Shown here one piece after another: positions 34,286 to 46,400 of a stretch of DNA of 64,000 nucleotides (the stretch's first letter is position 1; the number at the start of each line of letters is the position of its first letter). The stretch is taken from assembly GCA_027922465.2 (NCBI GenBank), contig BQMF02000611.1:160610-224609 (forward strand). Direction: 5' to 3'. The DNA is from Turritopsis dohrnii. Its lineage: Eukaryota; Cnidaria; Hydrozoa; Anthoathecata; Oceaniidae. The notes under the pieces were generated by a model. It was given only the letters and a program-made list of their open reading frames with translations, had not been told where the DNA came from and made no database searches. The position numbers and the translations under genes were made by a program.

Positions 34286-34849
34286 GCGACCTCTTCCTCA
34301 TGGTGTTAGAATCAAGTCGTTTTTAATTCGATTATTTGGACAGTGATTTAGCATGTTGTACATTAACTACCTTCTCAAGAGATTGTGAATAACACGATTC
34401 AATTTTATAACGATCAGTTGGGAATTTACGTATCAGTTATCTTTCATTAGTTTATTATTTTTAATTTTGTAGCATTTCTCTATATAAGCAGTAACTTTCT
34501 TGTAAATCTTATACTATTGATAAAGACACATAAGTGCCGAAATATTTAGTTAAAAAATGTCGTATTCTTAAGTAAAAATATTTGTTTTATACGTCTACAT
34601 AAGGTATCTAAGTAATAATAATTATATATAAATATATTATATATATATTATAAATATATATTCAGCCTGACGTGTTATTGACTAATGTGTTTTTCTTGTT
34701 TTCTATAATACTTAACACATACGTGCACTGGCTTTTATATATAAATCAGTAAAACGTGATAACCATACAGTAAAAACTAGGGTTCATGGAAAGTAAAGAA
34801 ACCAGCAAATTTAAAATATAAGTTCTTCTTTCGAATAAACAATCAGTAA

Positions 34850-36125
34850 AATTGCACAAAAAGCCTTTCGATTTTCGTCAGTTGTGCATATAAATAATTT
34901 TGAACGGTGAATGTTTGAATTAAAATCGATGCGTGTTGAATGGTAATGACTACGAACAAATGTACAATTAAAAACTTTAAAACTTTTTGTTCATCGTATC
35001 GTAACCTTGGCGATGAAAATGCGATTCGTATGGTATTAATTTCTCGAAAGTGTTAAATGATATCATTAGAAATAACTTAAAAAATGGTTCATAACTATTA
35101 TTTTGTTTGCAGGAGAACATGTGTTGGTCGAATCGGTCCGTCCCTACTCCCGTACGGCATGTGGAAATGTGTTGGTTCGTACGAACTCTCAAGTTGTTTG
35201 TTTTGTCGATATACGATACATTGCAAGTTAAACATCTGAGAAAATAAATGACGTTTTTCGACTTGCAGGACATTTTCGATTTGACTATCCATTTTTTTCC
35301 GTTAGCCATCTCGGAATTTGTGTTTGTTTGTAAATAAAGGGCACATATCTTACATCGTTTGTCTTCACATTTCTCAATCAATCCTCCACTCGATGTATTT
35401 ATTACTTCTTCATATTTGGATGACGTGAGCTCTTGTAAAATATTTCTTGGTTGTCTCTGTGACAGTATGATTTTACAATCGGCAAACACTGATTTAATTC
35501 TGTCGTCGCTTGTACTTTGGAGAAGCGTAACAATGTTTTCACAGTTGTAGTTGCAAAAGTTTGTTGTGACCAACGGTAAAATATCCTTTTGTTTCAGTTC
35601 TGGTGCTGGACCATGTAATTGTGCGTTGAAGAAACATTTGTTTATGATGTGTAGTGGATAATCACAGTGTAACAAAAATTTACGAAGTTCTTTCAAGCGG
35701 TACTCCATTTTGTCTGGATCCGAAGCAAAACATATAATGCGTTTGGCTAAATTATAAGGTACGTTGTTCTTTGTATGGATCGGATGGAAACTTTTATAAT
35801 TCAAGTAATCATGCAAGTTGGTGGTCTTATAGTACACGTCAGTTTCAACTTTATTTTTTTCTGTTAGTATAACTTCAACGTCCAGAAAATTTAACTTTTG
35901 CAATTTAACACCTTCGATCTCTGAGTACTTCGCATGTTCTTCCGTGAATTGGATTGAAGGGTGCAACGAGTTTAGACAATGTAGAAAATCGGCTACATTT
36001 ATGGATCCAGGTCAAGGGATAAATCCATCATCCATATATCTTTTTAAAAAAAATGTTCGATCCATGAACAATCTTCGGGATTGAAATTATTTGGTAACAA
36101 GTGTTTAAACAATGGTAACCTGTAC
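34850..36125 (-). mobile_element. Penelope-like retroelement remnant
   Basis: A minus-strand element truncated at its 5' side. It holds the end of a reverse transcriptase, a GIY-YIG endonuclease, and 3' of the stop a compact motif (34853-34888) in which TGCACAA and TTGTGCA enclose CTGACGA and GAAA. Penelope-like elements often carry hammerhead-type motifs near their ends. The truncated side directly meets the 9-bp minisatellite array. Confidence 0.8.
34977..36075 (-). pseudogene. Penelope-like RT/GIY-YIG polyprotein, truncated
   Basis: The open part (34977-35966) follows an upstream stretch in the same frame that contains the RT active site RYMDDGF (about 36030) and then an in-frame stop. 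It continues through the thumb-like region (LNFLDVEVIL; TNLHDYLNYKSFHPIHTK; PYNLAKRIICFA) into a Cys-containing linker (CEDKRCKIC) and a GIY-YIG nuclease domain (NVIYFLRCLTC, VSYIDKTNNLRVRTNQH). The nuclease's YIG is YID here, a change at a conserved glycine. The N-terminal RT is missing. It would have copied RNA at nicks made by its own nuclease; this copy is dead. Confidence 0.85.
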
Positions 36126-36132
36126 TTCTGTA

Positions 36133-37562
36133 GCCTTGCTACCTATATTACCTGTGTTACCTAGGGAACACAGGGAACATAGGTAACATAGGTAACACAG
36201 GTAACATAGGTAACACAGGTAACATAGGTAGCACAGGTAACATGGGTAACATAAGTTACACAGTTAACACAGGTAACACAGGTAACACAGCTAACATTGG
36301 CAGCAGAGGTAACATAGGTAACACAGGTAACATAGGTAACACAGGTAACATAGGTAACACAGGTAACAGAGGTAACACATGTAACACAGGTAACAGAGGT
36401 AACACAGGTAACATAGGTAACACAGGTAACATAGGTAACACAGGTAACACAGGTAACACAGGTAACACAGGTAACACATGTAACACAGGTAACAGAGGTA
36501 ACACAGGTAACATAGGTAACACAGGTAACACATGTAACACAGGTAACAGAGGTAACACAGGTTACATAGGTAACACAGGTAACACATGTAACACAGGTAA
36601 CAGAGGTAACACAGGTTACATAGGTAACACAGGTAACACATGTAACACAGGTAACACAGGTAACACAGGTAACACATGTAACACAGGTAACAGAGGTAAC
36701 ACAGGTAACATAGGTAACACAGGTAACACAGGTAACACAGGTAACAGAGGTAACACAGGTAACACATGTAACACAGGTAACAGAGGTAACACAGGTAACA
36801 TAGGTAACACAGGTAACATAGGTAACACAGGTAACACAGGTAACAGAGGTAACACAGGTAACACATGTAACACAGGTAACACAGGTAACACAGGTAACAT
36901 AGGTAACAGAGGTAACACAGGTAACACATGTAACACAGGTAACACAGGTAACACAGGTAACACATGTAACACAGGTAACAGAGGTAACACAGGTTACATA
37001 GGTAACACAGCTAACATTGGCAGCAGAGGTAACATAGGTAACACAGGTAACATAGGTAACACAGGTAACATAGGTAACACAAGTAACATAGGTAACATAG
37101 GTAACACAGGTAACATAGGTAACACAGGTAACATAGGTAGCACAGGTAACATGGGTAACATAAGTTACACAGTTATCACAGGTAACACAGGTAACACAGC
37201 TAACATTGGCAGCAGAGGTAACATAGGTAACACAGGTAACATAGGTAACACAGGTAACATAGGTAACACAGGCAACAGAGGTAACACAGGTAACACATGT
37301 AACACAGGTAACAGAGGTAACACAGGTAACATAGGTAACACAGGTAACATAGGTAACACAGGTAACAGAGGTAACACAGGTAACACATGTAACACAGGTA
37401 ACATAGGTTACACAAGTAACATAGGTAACATACTGTACATAGGTAACAGAGGTAATGTAGTGAACATGGGAAACACAGGTAACATGGGGGGTAACACAGG
37501 TAACATATGTAACACAGCTAACATTGGGAACACAGGTAACATAGGTAACACAGTTAACACTG
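36133..37562. repeat. 9-bp minisatellite array A
   Basis: About 155 head-to-tail copies of a 9-base unit, consensus GGTAACAYA with variants GGTAACAGA and TGTAACACA. Some stretches repeat at higher order: the block AGCTAACATTGGCAGCAGAGG recurs near 36290, 37010 and 37200. At the left edge (36133-36162) two or three units are inverted, giving a palindromic junction. Because 9 is a multiple of 3 and the unit has no stop, long frames open in several reading frames on both strands (VTC/VTY, LPV/LPM, GNT/GNI); these are not genes. Confidence 0.95.
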
Positions 37563-40454
37563 ATCATTGAGACATCTTCATGTATTTTAGAGAGTGATAT
37601 ATTTACTTTTTTTTTCACGGTCAAAACCTTCTTATTTTTTCCCTTTTCGTCGTAAAACCACGCAGAGGCGAGAGACACTTTTTTTAATGTTACGTAATCT
37701 AAATGTGACGTTTAAATTTGTTAAACCAATCAAAACGCAAGAAATGTTTTTTTCGCCATTTTGATTGGTTGACGATTTCCAAAAAATTAGTTCGTTAATA
37801 ACGACTTTCGTTATCATTTGCTATTTTGACGAAGAAACACAGGTTTGTATACATACTGTTTATTAAACTGTTTATTGTTAAACTTTTATTGTTATTGTAT
37901 TTTAGATTAATAAAAGCACATGTGTAAGTGATTAGTTGTTTGTTTACAATGTGAAAGCATAGTGAGAATACAGAACAAGTGCAGTGAAGTTTTTAAAAAT
38001 TGGCTGTGCAGAAAGAACAAAAACAGGTCTGTACCAAAGTATTATTACAAAACTTTTATTTATTTTTTTTAACAGGTGACACATGCCTAAGTATGTTTGT
38101 TTACCTTTTAGTTATCAAATATCCCTATACAGAAGAAAGAGCAGTGAAGAAATGCAGAAAAAAAACATGTTTGTTTACATGGTAACGAATGGTTTTAATT
38201 TCAATTTTAAGTTTGTTTTGAATTATCAATGTGTGAGTGTAAGAGTTAACGTAATTCAATCGGTTGGATGAAAGCTGCATGAAAGTTTGGATGAAAGCTG
38301 CATGAAGGCGAAAAGGAGATGGAGCAACAAAGAGGTGCAGTAAAAATTTGTTTTGGTAACGCGTGCCATTAGTTAGCAAAGAAGATTTATTTATTAGAAA
38401 TGGTTCTCATGACTGTGGAAATGCAGAACGTGTTATGCAGTCTTATCTCATCTCAACCATGTCTGCTTTTTATTAGATTTAAACAACCGAACATCGTCAA
38501 TAAAATAAAATATTCATTGACGATGTTTGGTTGTTTGTCTCTCTGCCTGTCTGATGTGTTTTGCTTTTGTTTGCTTCAATATGGTTGTTGCAGTGTGGAT
38601 TGTAGCAGCTGTTCTTACTGAAATCTTTTTCTTTTAGGTCAGAAAAGAATATAAACCATAAAGAAATGAAGCACATGGTTAAATTATGATGTTGCAAGGG
38701 TTAGTTAGGAGAGGAATGGATTATATTTCAGAAATTCATTAATTATTGCTGTACAATATGTGATATGACTGTGCTACAAACAAAAGAAGCATTGCATTGT
38801 TAGATGAATTCTTATATTTTGTCATGATTACATTTTGTGTTTGGTAATTGTTTACGTACTATGCCTGAGTATATAAGTTTTGCATTTATGTTTTTATCTG
38901 TTTTTATCTTTTTATCTTTTTGGTATTACATTATGGCTTTGGTAGGGCATTTCATTGTTTCAATTATTTTTATTATATAAATTTTTTGACTCACAGTATT
39001 GGTTGCTTTTATAGACTTTCCAATTTAAACCTTTACAAATTCTGTCATTGAATTTGTGTTTGTAATTAATTATTTTTAGGATAAATGGGTACCTACATGA
39101 ATTTCTTTTTGCTTTTTGTTTTCTTTTTTTATTTCAACCATGTCATAGCATGATTATCTTTCTCTGTAGTTTTATACAATTGAAATATTTTTTAGGTAAC
39201 ATTAATAATAAAAAAGCACGTAAACTGTTAAAGAAATGAAACTCATGGTTTTTATCATGATGTTGATGGTTTTGGGAAGAACAATGTAAATTCCACACGA
39301 AAGAAACACAGTTGGAAGGTATCGATTTGTTTTCAATTCACATTTTGTAATGTTATATTGTTTTTTGGTTTTGTGTTCTGTATTATGAATTGCTTTTTAT
39401 ATATTTCCCCATAGGGCGAAATATATGTTAAAACCGGCATTTTTCTTCTCCTTCTTCTCCTCCTTCTCCGTTAACTTTTATAGCCGCGGTTCGGTATTGA
39501 ATTTTCGCCTAGCCACCAAAGTAGATAAGAATAGAGGCTAGTCTACAGCACGCCATTTTTTTCAGTCAGTGCAGATGAGTGGAAGATTTTTGTTTTTTTT
39601 CTGCTAGGTCTTAAAATGATTCAATAGATGAAACGTTAAATGATGGCAATGAATCGTTTTAGTTCAGTGTTGTCTTAAAAAGCTTCGTAAAAACTTTTGA
39701 ATGAACGTGTAAAACCAGAAAAAATTGATGTATCAATGATGTTTTGTTTTTGTTGATAACATTGTTATGATGATTGGTAATTAATATGCTTCGAACAGCA
39801 AACCATTGAAGGTGTGGTTTCAGTGCAAAGGTGAAAATTCATTATCAATAGCCAGGCTGAAGATTTATTTTTATTTTACATCCTGATATAATGTAGCCCA
39901 ACTGAACTAAAAGCATGATGTACCAGCCATAAAGGAAACCCTTTTGCCTTTCATGTGGAGAACGATCAGTTCAACCAGTTTCAAAAAGTACATACAAAAA
40001 CAGCTAGTAAAAACATGATGTCGTATATGCAACAAGAAGTACAGAAAACCTATTACGTATAATATTTTAAAACATATATATAGTCATTTAATCCAACAAC
40101 GGAAACATAGTTTACTATGGATGAATTCCATGATCACGTATACTGTTTTGATACTGTATATCATATTTTATTTTGCAAAATTTAATATTATGTACTGTCA
40201 ATTTTCCTGTACAAACAACGAACATAATTCAAAACACAACACAAATGACAGTCTGTAATTTAAATGAAGCCGGAGCACAAACTTCTACTTTCAGCTATGT
40301 AGTGATTTGGTTATGGATATGTATTTTCACTACCAAAGTTTGTTTTTTCCATTTGGGATTTGTATATGATGGTCATTTTTACCACAAAATAAACACAAAA
40401 TAAATTTCTTTTATTCTGAATACTTGAATATAGTTTTATAAATTGCCACTTTAA
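37563..40454. other. Gene-free AT-rich region
   Basis: No gene supported. Structures seen are a CCAAT-containing hairpin (AACCAATCAAAAC / TTTTGATTGGTT, about 37722-37770), a local duplication of GGATGAAAGCTGCATGAA (about 38265-38310), and the hairpin at 38481-38536. Confidence 0.4.
38481..38536. repeat. Short hairpin with 21-base arms
   Basis: AAACAACCGAACATCGTCAA plus T (38481-38501) is the inverted copy of 38516-38536 with a single mismatch (a G-T wobble on one strand), around a 14-base AT loop. Arm and loop sizes resemble a small pre-miRNA but could equally be a tiny MITE. Confidence 0.5.
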
Positions 40455-40809
40455 GAGTGTGTTTACCTGAGAGACGTAGTGAACTCTAACCGGTTTGGAA
40501 TTTCAATCCTCCCGTTACGAGTTTCGATACGGGTAATTATTTCACTATAGTTCCTGGTCAAACCTTTAGCGATGTTTGCATGATAACGGCTGTACTGAAA
40601 TTTGGAAAGGTGTGAAAGTTTTCACATTTCATTGTTTTATCATAAAATGTGTTAACAAGCTTTTGCATGTTAATTAAATTTTGCTGACACATTAAATAAA
40701 AATATAGAATGTGCTAAATTTATTCCATCGTGCATAGAAGATATTTCTATCCGTATTGAAATCTCAAACCGGTGTGAGTTCAGTATAGCTCTCGTGTAAA
40801 AACACACTC
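40455..40809. mobile_element. MITE with GAGTGTGTTT ends
   Basis: The left arm (GAGTGTGTTTACCTGAGAGA, then AACTCTAACCGGTTTGG, then TTTCAATCC) is repeated in inverted form at the right (ATTGAAATCTCAAACCGG, then GAGTTCAGTATAGCTCTCG, ending AAACACACTC). Arms are about 65 bases with mismatches, total 355 bases, and no coding capacity. Target duplication is unclear. Confidence 0.7.
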
Positions 40810-40844
40810 GTATAGAGAGCTAGAAACTAGTAAATCTATTATTT

Positions 40845-41370
40845 CGATTTCCAATTTTTATTATTATTTTGATGTTTGATTCTTTTATGTCTCCAGGGGA
40901 AATTTAATTGACTAATCCTTTCTCTCGGTTCAACTCACATTGACTAAAACTGTAAAAAAAAATTTACCAGTTATATTCAACACTCTACAACATGGGCAAA
41001 CTTATCATTGCCAATTCTTCATTTTATTTTTCGTGAACTGGACGCATGCTGAACATGGGTGGCTGTCTTCTGCATGTAGAAAACCAATTTGACTAAATAG
41101 GTTTTTTTAAGCGTTTCGATGATTCAAATTCTTTATCATTTCAATGTTTGATTGTGTTTCATGTCTCCAGAGTTACAAATTATCCCAGGAGCTAATGTTA
41201 AGTATTTTGATGTTTTAATATTTTAATTATTTTGATCTTTGGTTCTTTCCAGGGAAAATTTATTTATTAAGCTTTTCTGTGATTCAGCTTACATTGATTA
41301 ATGCCAGTAAAAAATTTTTACCCAGATTCAAGAATTCTGCGACACAACGCAAGCTGAAGATGGGTGGTGT
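40845..41370. repeat. Diverged tandem duplication
   Basis: Two blocks of roughly 200 bases (about 40860-41070 and 41205-41370) share the order TTTTGATSTTTGRTTCTTT, CCAGGGRAAATTTA, TTCARCTYACATTGA and ATGGGTGG. Class unknown. Confidence 0.5.
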
Positions 41371-41784
41371 GCGACGCCGCCTTGGAGTATATTGGTATAC
41401 AACTATTCTATACAACAATATTTTGTTGTGTTTCTTCTGATTAAAAAGTTGTTCTGTTCAGAACTCCTGTGTTGATAGAGAACTAAAAATGATGTTGTCA
41501 CTGAAGTATCATACATGCTTTGGTATATTTTTTAGAGTTCAGTAATACAGTTAGGATCTCCGAGTTCTATCTCTCTCTAATTCAAACAAATTTTATGGTA
41601 CCTGCACCTGTTTTTTCTTTTTCTTAAGATTAGGGTTTTTAGGGAATTAGAGAGAGTTTACAGTACTTACAACACTGATGCACTTTCTGTTTTTTCATTA
41701 TGTGATTTAATTTTTCGACACCATTTTTGAGACGTCATTTTCAGAAGTAAAACCCGTAAAAAATTTTTACACGGGATACTACAT

Positions 41785-42480
41785 AGGTAACAAAGGTAAC
41801 AAAGCTAAAATTGGGAACGCAGGTAACATAGGTAACACAGGTAACATAGGTAACACAGGTAACATAGGTAACATAGGTAACACAGGTAACATAGGTAACA
41901 CAGGTAACATAGGTAACACAGGTAACACATGTAACACAGGTAACATAGGTAACACAGGTAACATAGGTAACACAAGTAACACAGGTAACACATGTAACAC
42001 AGGTAACATAGATAACATAGGTAACACAGGTTACATAGGTAACACAGGTAACATAGGTAACATAGGTAACACAGGTAACATAGGTAACATAGGTAACATA
42101 GGTAACACAGGTAACACAGGTAACATAGGTAACACAGGTAACATAGGTAACACAGGTAACACATGTAACATAGGTAACATAGGTAACATAGGTAACACAG
42201 GTAACATAGGTAACATAGGTAACACAGGTAACACAGGTAGCATAGTGAACATAGGTAACATAGGTAACACAGGTAATACATGTAACACAGGTAACATAGG
42301 TAACGTAGGTAACACAGGTAACATAGGTAACATAGGTAACACAGGTAACACAGGTAACACAGGTAACACAAGTAACACAGGTAACATAGGTAACATAGGT
42401 AACACAGGTAACACAGGTAGCATAGTGAACATAGGTAACACAGGTAACATAAGTAACACTGGTAACATAGGTAACATTAC
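41785..42480. repeat. 9-bp minisatellite array B
   Basis: About 75 copies of the GGTAACAYA unit, the same repeat as array A. AGGTAACATA units are more common here than AGGTAACAGA. It ends with the junction GGTAACATTAC before a unique spacer that is duplicated after array C. Confidence 0.95.
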
Positions 42481-43510
42481 GGAATTTTATTCGCTGATGA
42501 CTGCTGCAGTTGTTAAAATGAAATGTAAATCTGCGCGTCAACTGATTCCAGAGAACTGGTATTTGTTTATATTGTCCATTTAGTACTTCATCATCATTTT
42601 AATATTGATGGATACAATTTACTAAAGTTATATACTTTACTTTTCGTAAATGATGAACAAAAAAGTATCTAAACATTCTTAACTTTAATAGGCGTGCAGC
42701 ATTGGGAACACAGGTAACGCAGGTAACATAGGTAACACATGTAACACAGGTAACACATGTAACACAGGTAACATAGGTAACATAGGTAACACAGGTAACA
42801 TAGGTAACACAAGTAATACATGTAACACAGGTAACATAGGTAACATAGGTAACACAGGTAACATAGGTAACACATGTAACACAGGTAACACATGTAACAC
42901 AGGTAACATAGGTAACGTAGGTAACACAGGTAACATAGGTAACACAGGTAACATAGGTAACATAGGTAACACAGGTAACATAGGTAACACAGGTAACACA
43001 TGTAACACAGGTAACATAGGTAACATAGGTAACACAGGTAACATAGGTAACACAGGTAATACATGTAACACAGGTAACATAGGTAACGTATGTAACACAG
43101 GTAACATAGGTAACATAGGTAACACAGGTAACACAGGTAACACAGGTAACACAAGTAACACAGGTAACATAGGTAACATAGGTAACACAGGTAACACAGG
43201 TAGCATAGTGAACATAGGTAACACAGGTAACATAAGTAACACTGGTAACATAGGTAACATTACGGAATTTTATTCGCTGATGACTGCTGCAGTTGTTAAA
43301 ATGAAATGTAAATCTGCGCGTCAACTGATTCCAGAGAACTGGTATTTGTTTATATTGTCCATTTAGTACTTCATCATCATTTTAATATTGATGGATACAA
43401 TTTACTAAAGTTATATACTTTACTTTTCGTAAATGATGAACAAATAAGTATCTAAACATTCTTAACTTTAATAGTTGTGCAGCATTGGGAACACAGGTAA
43501 CGCAGGTAGG
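42481..43510. repeat. 783-bp tandem duplication of spacer plus minisatellite (array C)
   Basis: The unique spacer at 42481-42705 (starting GGAATTTTATTCGCTGATGA, ending GCAGCATTGGGAACACAGG) recurs at 43264-43488 with very few changes. Array C (about 42706-43263, about 60 units) lies between. The last units of arrays B and C are also nearly identical. Unequal exchange is the simplest origin. Confidence 0.9.
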
Positions 43511-45537
43511 AGAGGTTAATTAGGTATTCATTATGTTATCTATGTTGTTATCTCTATTGTGTATATTGTTATTGACTTCTCATATGTGGGTAGGGAGCCG
43601 TAGTTTATCTGTGTTTTTTTTGCAAAAAGCTGTACTACAGGTAATTGATCATCATGCAATGTATATGGTCCACCTTCCAAATCTTTTACAGAAACTCCAC
43701 AATTTTTTATCATAATTGTGAAGTTTAGGGAAAATCAAATTTACGCTACAAAAATGTTTTTAGATGGAATGCATAGAACAATCAAACGCAAATGTTGTCA
43801 AGTGCTAACTTCAAAGAACAAATTGATAGGTAATCAAAAACAGAGTCACTTTGTTCAACTACTTCATGCTTTAGTTTATGAGAATTCTTGTCACTTTTTT
43901 CAGTGATGTAAGAAACTGTACTATGAAGCTTATTTTCTTGGCAGGTACTTTGGAAATTGGAAGTATTGTTAGTATCTTAAGTAAGTCAAAACACAAAAAT
44001 TTGGGATTAAAGTTCCTTGTTATGTTGAATTTTGTAAGTTCTGAAGTCATTTATTTTACATTGATTTGCCTGTAAATGAATTTTTATGTATTGAATTGCG
44101 ATATACCTATAAAGCTTGTCATCCTTAAAGGTATGACGATATACAATTTATATACTTTGAATTTTACATTGCTTTCTTGTATGAAATTTCAAGATATCAA
44201 AATTTCATGAATGATCGTTTGTTGTATTTCATGATGATGAGTAAGTGTTCGATGGCAAGAGTGAGGTAGAAATTGCTCAATCAATATGAAATGTAGACTA
44301 GCAGCTAGGAAGAAACACATGCCTCAGCATCTTTGAATATTGCTCAAAGCATCTACAATATAGTCAGTGATTGTATAGAAATAATAAAACTGCCAAGTTT
44401 TCATGTTTTAGTAGCATATTGCTATTCTTTTCATTCTTTTCTTTGCGATTTAAAAATTGAATGCTTAATTCCCTTTAAGAAGTCTGTCCCATTATTAGCT
44501 AACATGTTATCTTCTAATGTTGTGTTTTTTAGGATCCTGATGCTTCAAAACTATTTTGTAAGGATCATATCAATGAGCTTGTTGATAGAGATATCACCTA
44601 TTTTGAAACTGAGGTACTTTCTTATTAGTTGAAACTTGTCTGCTGTGTTTATTGGCCCCAAAATTTTGACATTGTGAGGTATCAAAAGTTAGAGTTTAGA
44701 ATGAAATTACTATTTTGTCCAGACAAAAACATCAGGGTATTAAATCAGTGGCATAATCATGAACTGAAGCAATATATTAAATTATAAATGTTTAAGTAAT
44801 ATCTGAACTCTTCTTAACTATTTAGAGTAATTCTTGTTTTCTAAAAAGCCTTTCAAAAGTTATTCTTATCTCTTCTGTCTTATTAATTAAATTTTAATAA
44901 CTAAGAATTTGATAGGTAATCTGGATTACCCCTTGGTCTGAAGAAATGAAGGAAAAAATAAAAAACAACAACAATGAAATCAAAACTAAACACTTAATAA
45001 TCTCCTCTTTCCGAAGAAAATTTGGCAAAAGGATATCTGGCATCTTCAATAATTAAAAGATTTATTCTTGACTTTCTACTTGGGACATTTGTTAATATAG
45101 ATAATGTAAAGATAGTGCTGATGATGACTTCCATCAGTTGGCTGAGAAAGGTGTATTGTCCAACATGTTTGTTAGAATTTTTTATCAGGGTCTATCGAAG
45201 TTTAAAAACATCGAAATTTATTGTCATCAGAAACAAATGATGATGAAGTATCATATACAGTAGATTTTTTAACAGGAGATTTCAATATACCATATTAATT
45301 GAGTGTTAGATAACTTAAGCATTTGTTAGTTTATGTTTGATTTTGAATCATGTATTGAACTAGGTTTGTTGTTTTTTATATCAAAGGCAAATGAAGTAGT
45401 TCAATTACTATTTCTACTTATTATGCTCAAAATAATAGAAATAGTAGTGGTAACTATGTATTTAAGTATATATTTAAATCAGTGGTTCACTATTTTCTGG
45501 AAAATTATGATACTGATGAAGTGTTTCTGAAAATTAA
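43511..45537. other. Unrecognised region with weak frames
   Basis: Plus-strand frames at 43718-43906, 44333-44632 and 45333-45530 show no domain I recognise. Some look like eroded protein (for example KFRENQIYATKMFLDGMHRT), so a decayed transposon is possible. No firm feature. Confidence 0.3.
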
Positions 45538-45699
45538 TAAAGGTGGCTTTCCATTTGTCCTTTTTACAGCGGGAACAGGAAATAGGAATGGGAAACAGGA
45601 AAGTCAGGAAAAACAGCTTCTCTTACTTTAAAAGAATTGGAAATGGAATAAAACATAAACAATCAAAGTGGAGTCTGTGATCAGCAGATTGAGTAGATG

Positions 45700-46018
45700 A
45701 ACATCCTTTGCTACTACTACAACACAAAGACAGAGAAGAAGAAGTACGAAAAATGATTTTGGATATGGTTATTCATTGAAAGAGAGACAAAAGGGGCTTT
45801 TAATTTATTGATAAAAGATACAGTGTTGTATGACCATGAATACTTCTTCACACTCTCTCGAATGACATCAAAAAAGTATGAAGAGATGCTGAAACTTGTT
45901 GCTCCCCTCTTGACAAAGTGCTCCCTGTCGATAAAGCAATTGGACCATGTGAAAGATCAACTGCTACGTTGAAATATATTTACTTCCCCAATTGATCTGT
46001 CTGGTATGTTCTGAATCG
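45700..46018 (+). pseudogene. HARBI1-like transposase N-terminal fragment
   Basis: The translation shows LLLLQHKDREEEVRKM, then in another frame RGFNLLIKDTVLYDHEYFFT, SRMTSKKYEEMLKLVAPLLT and KAIGPCERSTATLKYI. This matches the start of HARBI1-type nucleases (the F-x-R-M-t-x-x-x-F/Y-x-x-L-L segment followed by the sxxERLxxTLRYLA segment). Frameshifts and a stop interrupt it and the catalytic domain is absent. A diverged copy of its last part is at 49018-49125. Confidence 0.65.
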
Positions 46019-46020
46019 GT

Positions 46021-46400
46021 ATTTATTTATTTATTTATTTATTTATTTATGAATCTTTATACAGGATAAAAAAACTTCAGTTTATATACATAAGTAAAAA
46101 ACTGTTATTAACGTTTGTCCTGTTGAAAAGAAATATAAATGAAAGTAAAAGTAAAATTGAAGGGTTAATAAAAGGAAGAATATATACATATGTACTTAAT
46201 TGTTAAAATGCTTATTTACAAGTAATTTGAAAGCTTAAAAAGTTGGAGTTGCGCAAATTTCCAACGGGTGAGAATTGAAAATTTTCGCACCTCCAAAATA
46301 AAAACTTCCTCTTGTGACTTTAAATTTGGTGTTAGGCAATATGGTAATGTGTGCTGTAAATACATTTGATTAAAGGTGCAGTAGATTTATGTGTTTGAAA
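46021..46400 (-). pseudogene. LINE 3' end with (ATTT)n tail
   Basis: A run of ATTT (46021-46051) forms the 3' tail of a minus-strand non-LTR element, preceded by CTGTATAAAG in that orientation. Upstream, eroded translation resembles the C-terminal RT tail of CR1-like elements (LPNTKFKVTRGSFYFGGAK when frames are mixed). It inserted into the Harbinger element. Confidence 0.5.

Noticed and set aside
36161..37678. Open frames of 442 and 505 codons with periodic peptides over the minisatellite
   Set aside because: The 9-bp unit has no stop and its length is a multiple of three, so many frames on both strands stay open automatically. No start context, signal or domain supports any of them.
41741..43324. 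Frames of 148-266 codons over arrays B and C
   Set aside because: Same cause as array A; the frames end where unique spacer begins.
36133..43510. CRISPR array
   Set aside because: Units are contiguous 9-mers without unique spacers, and the genome is eukaryotic.
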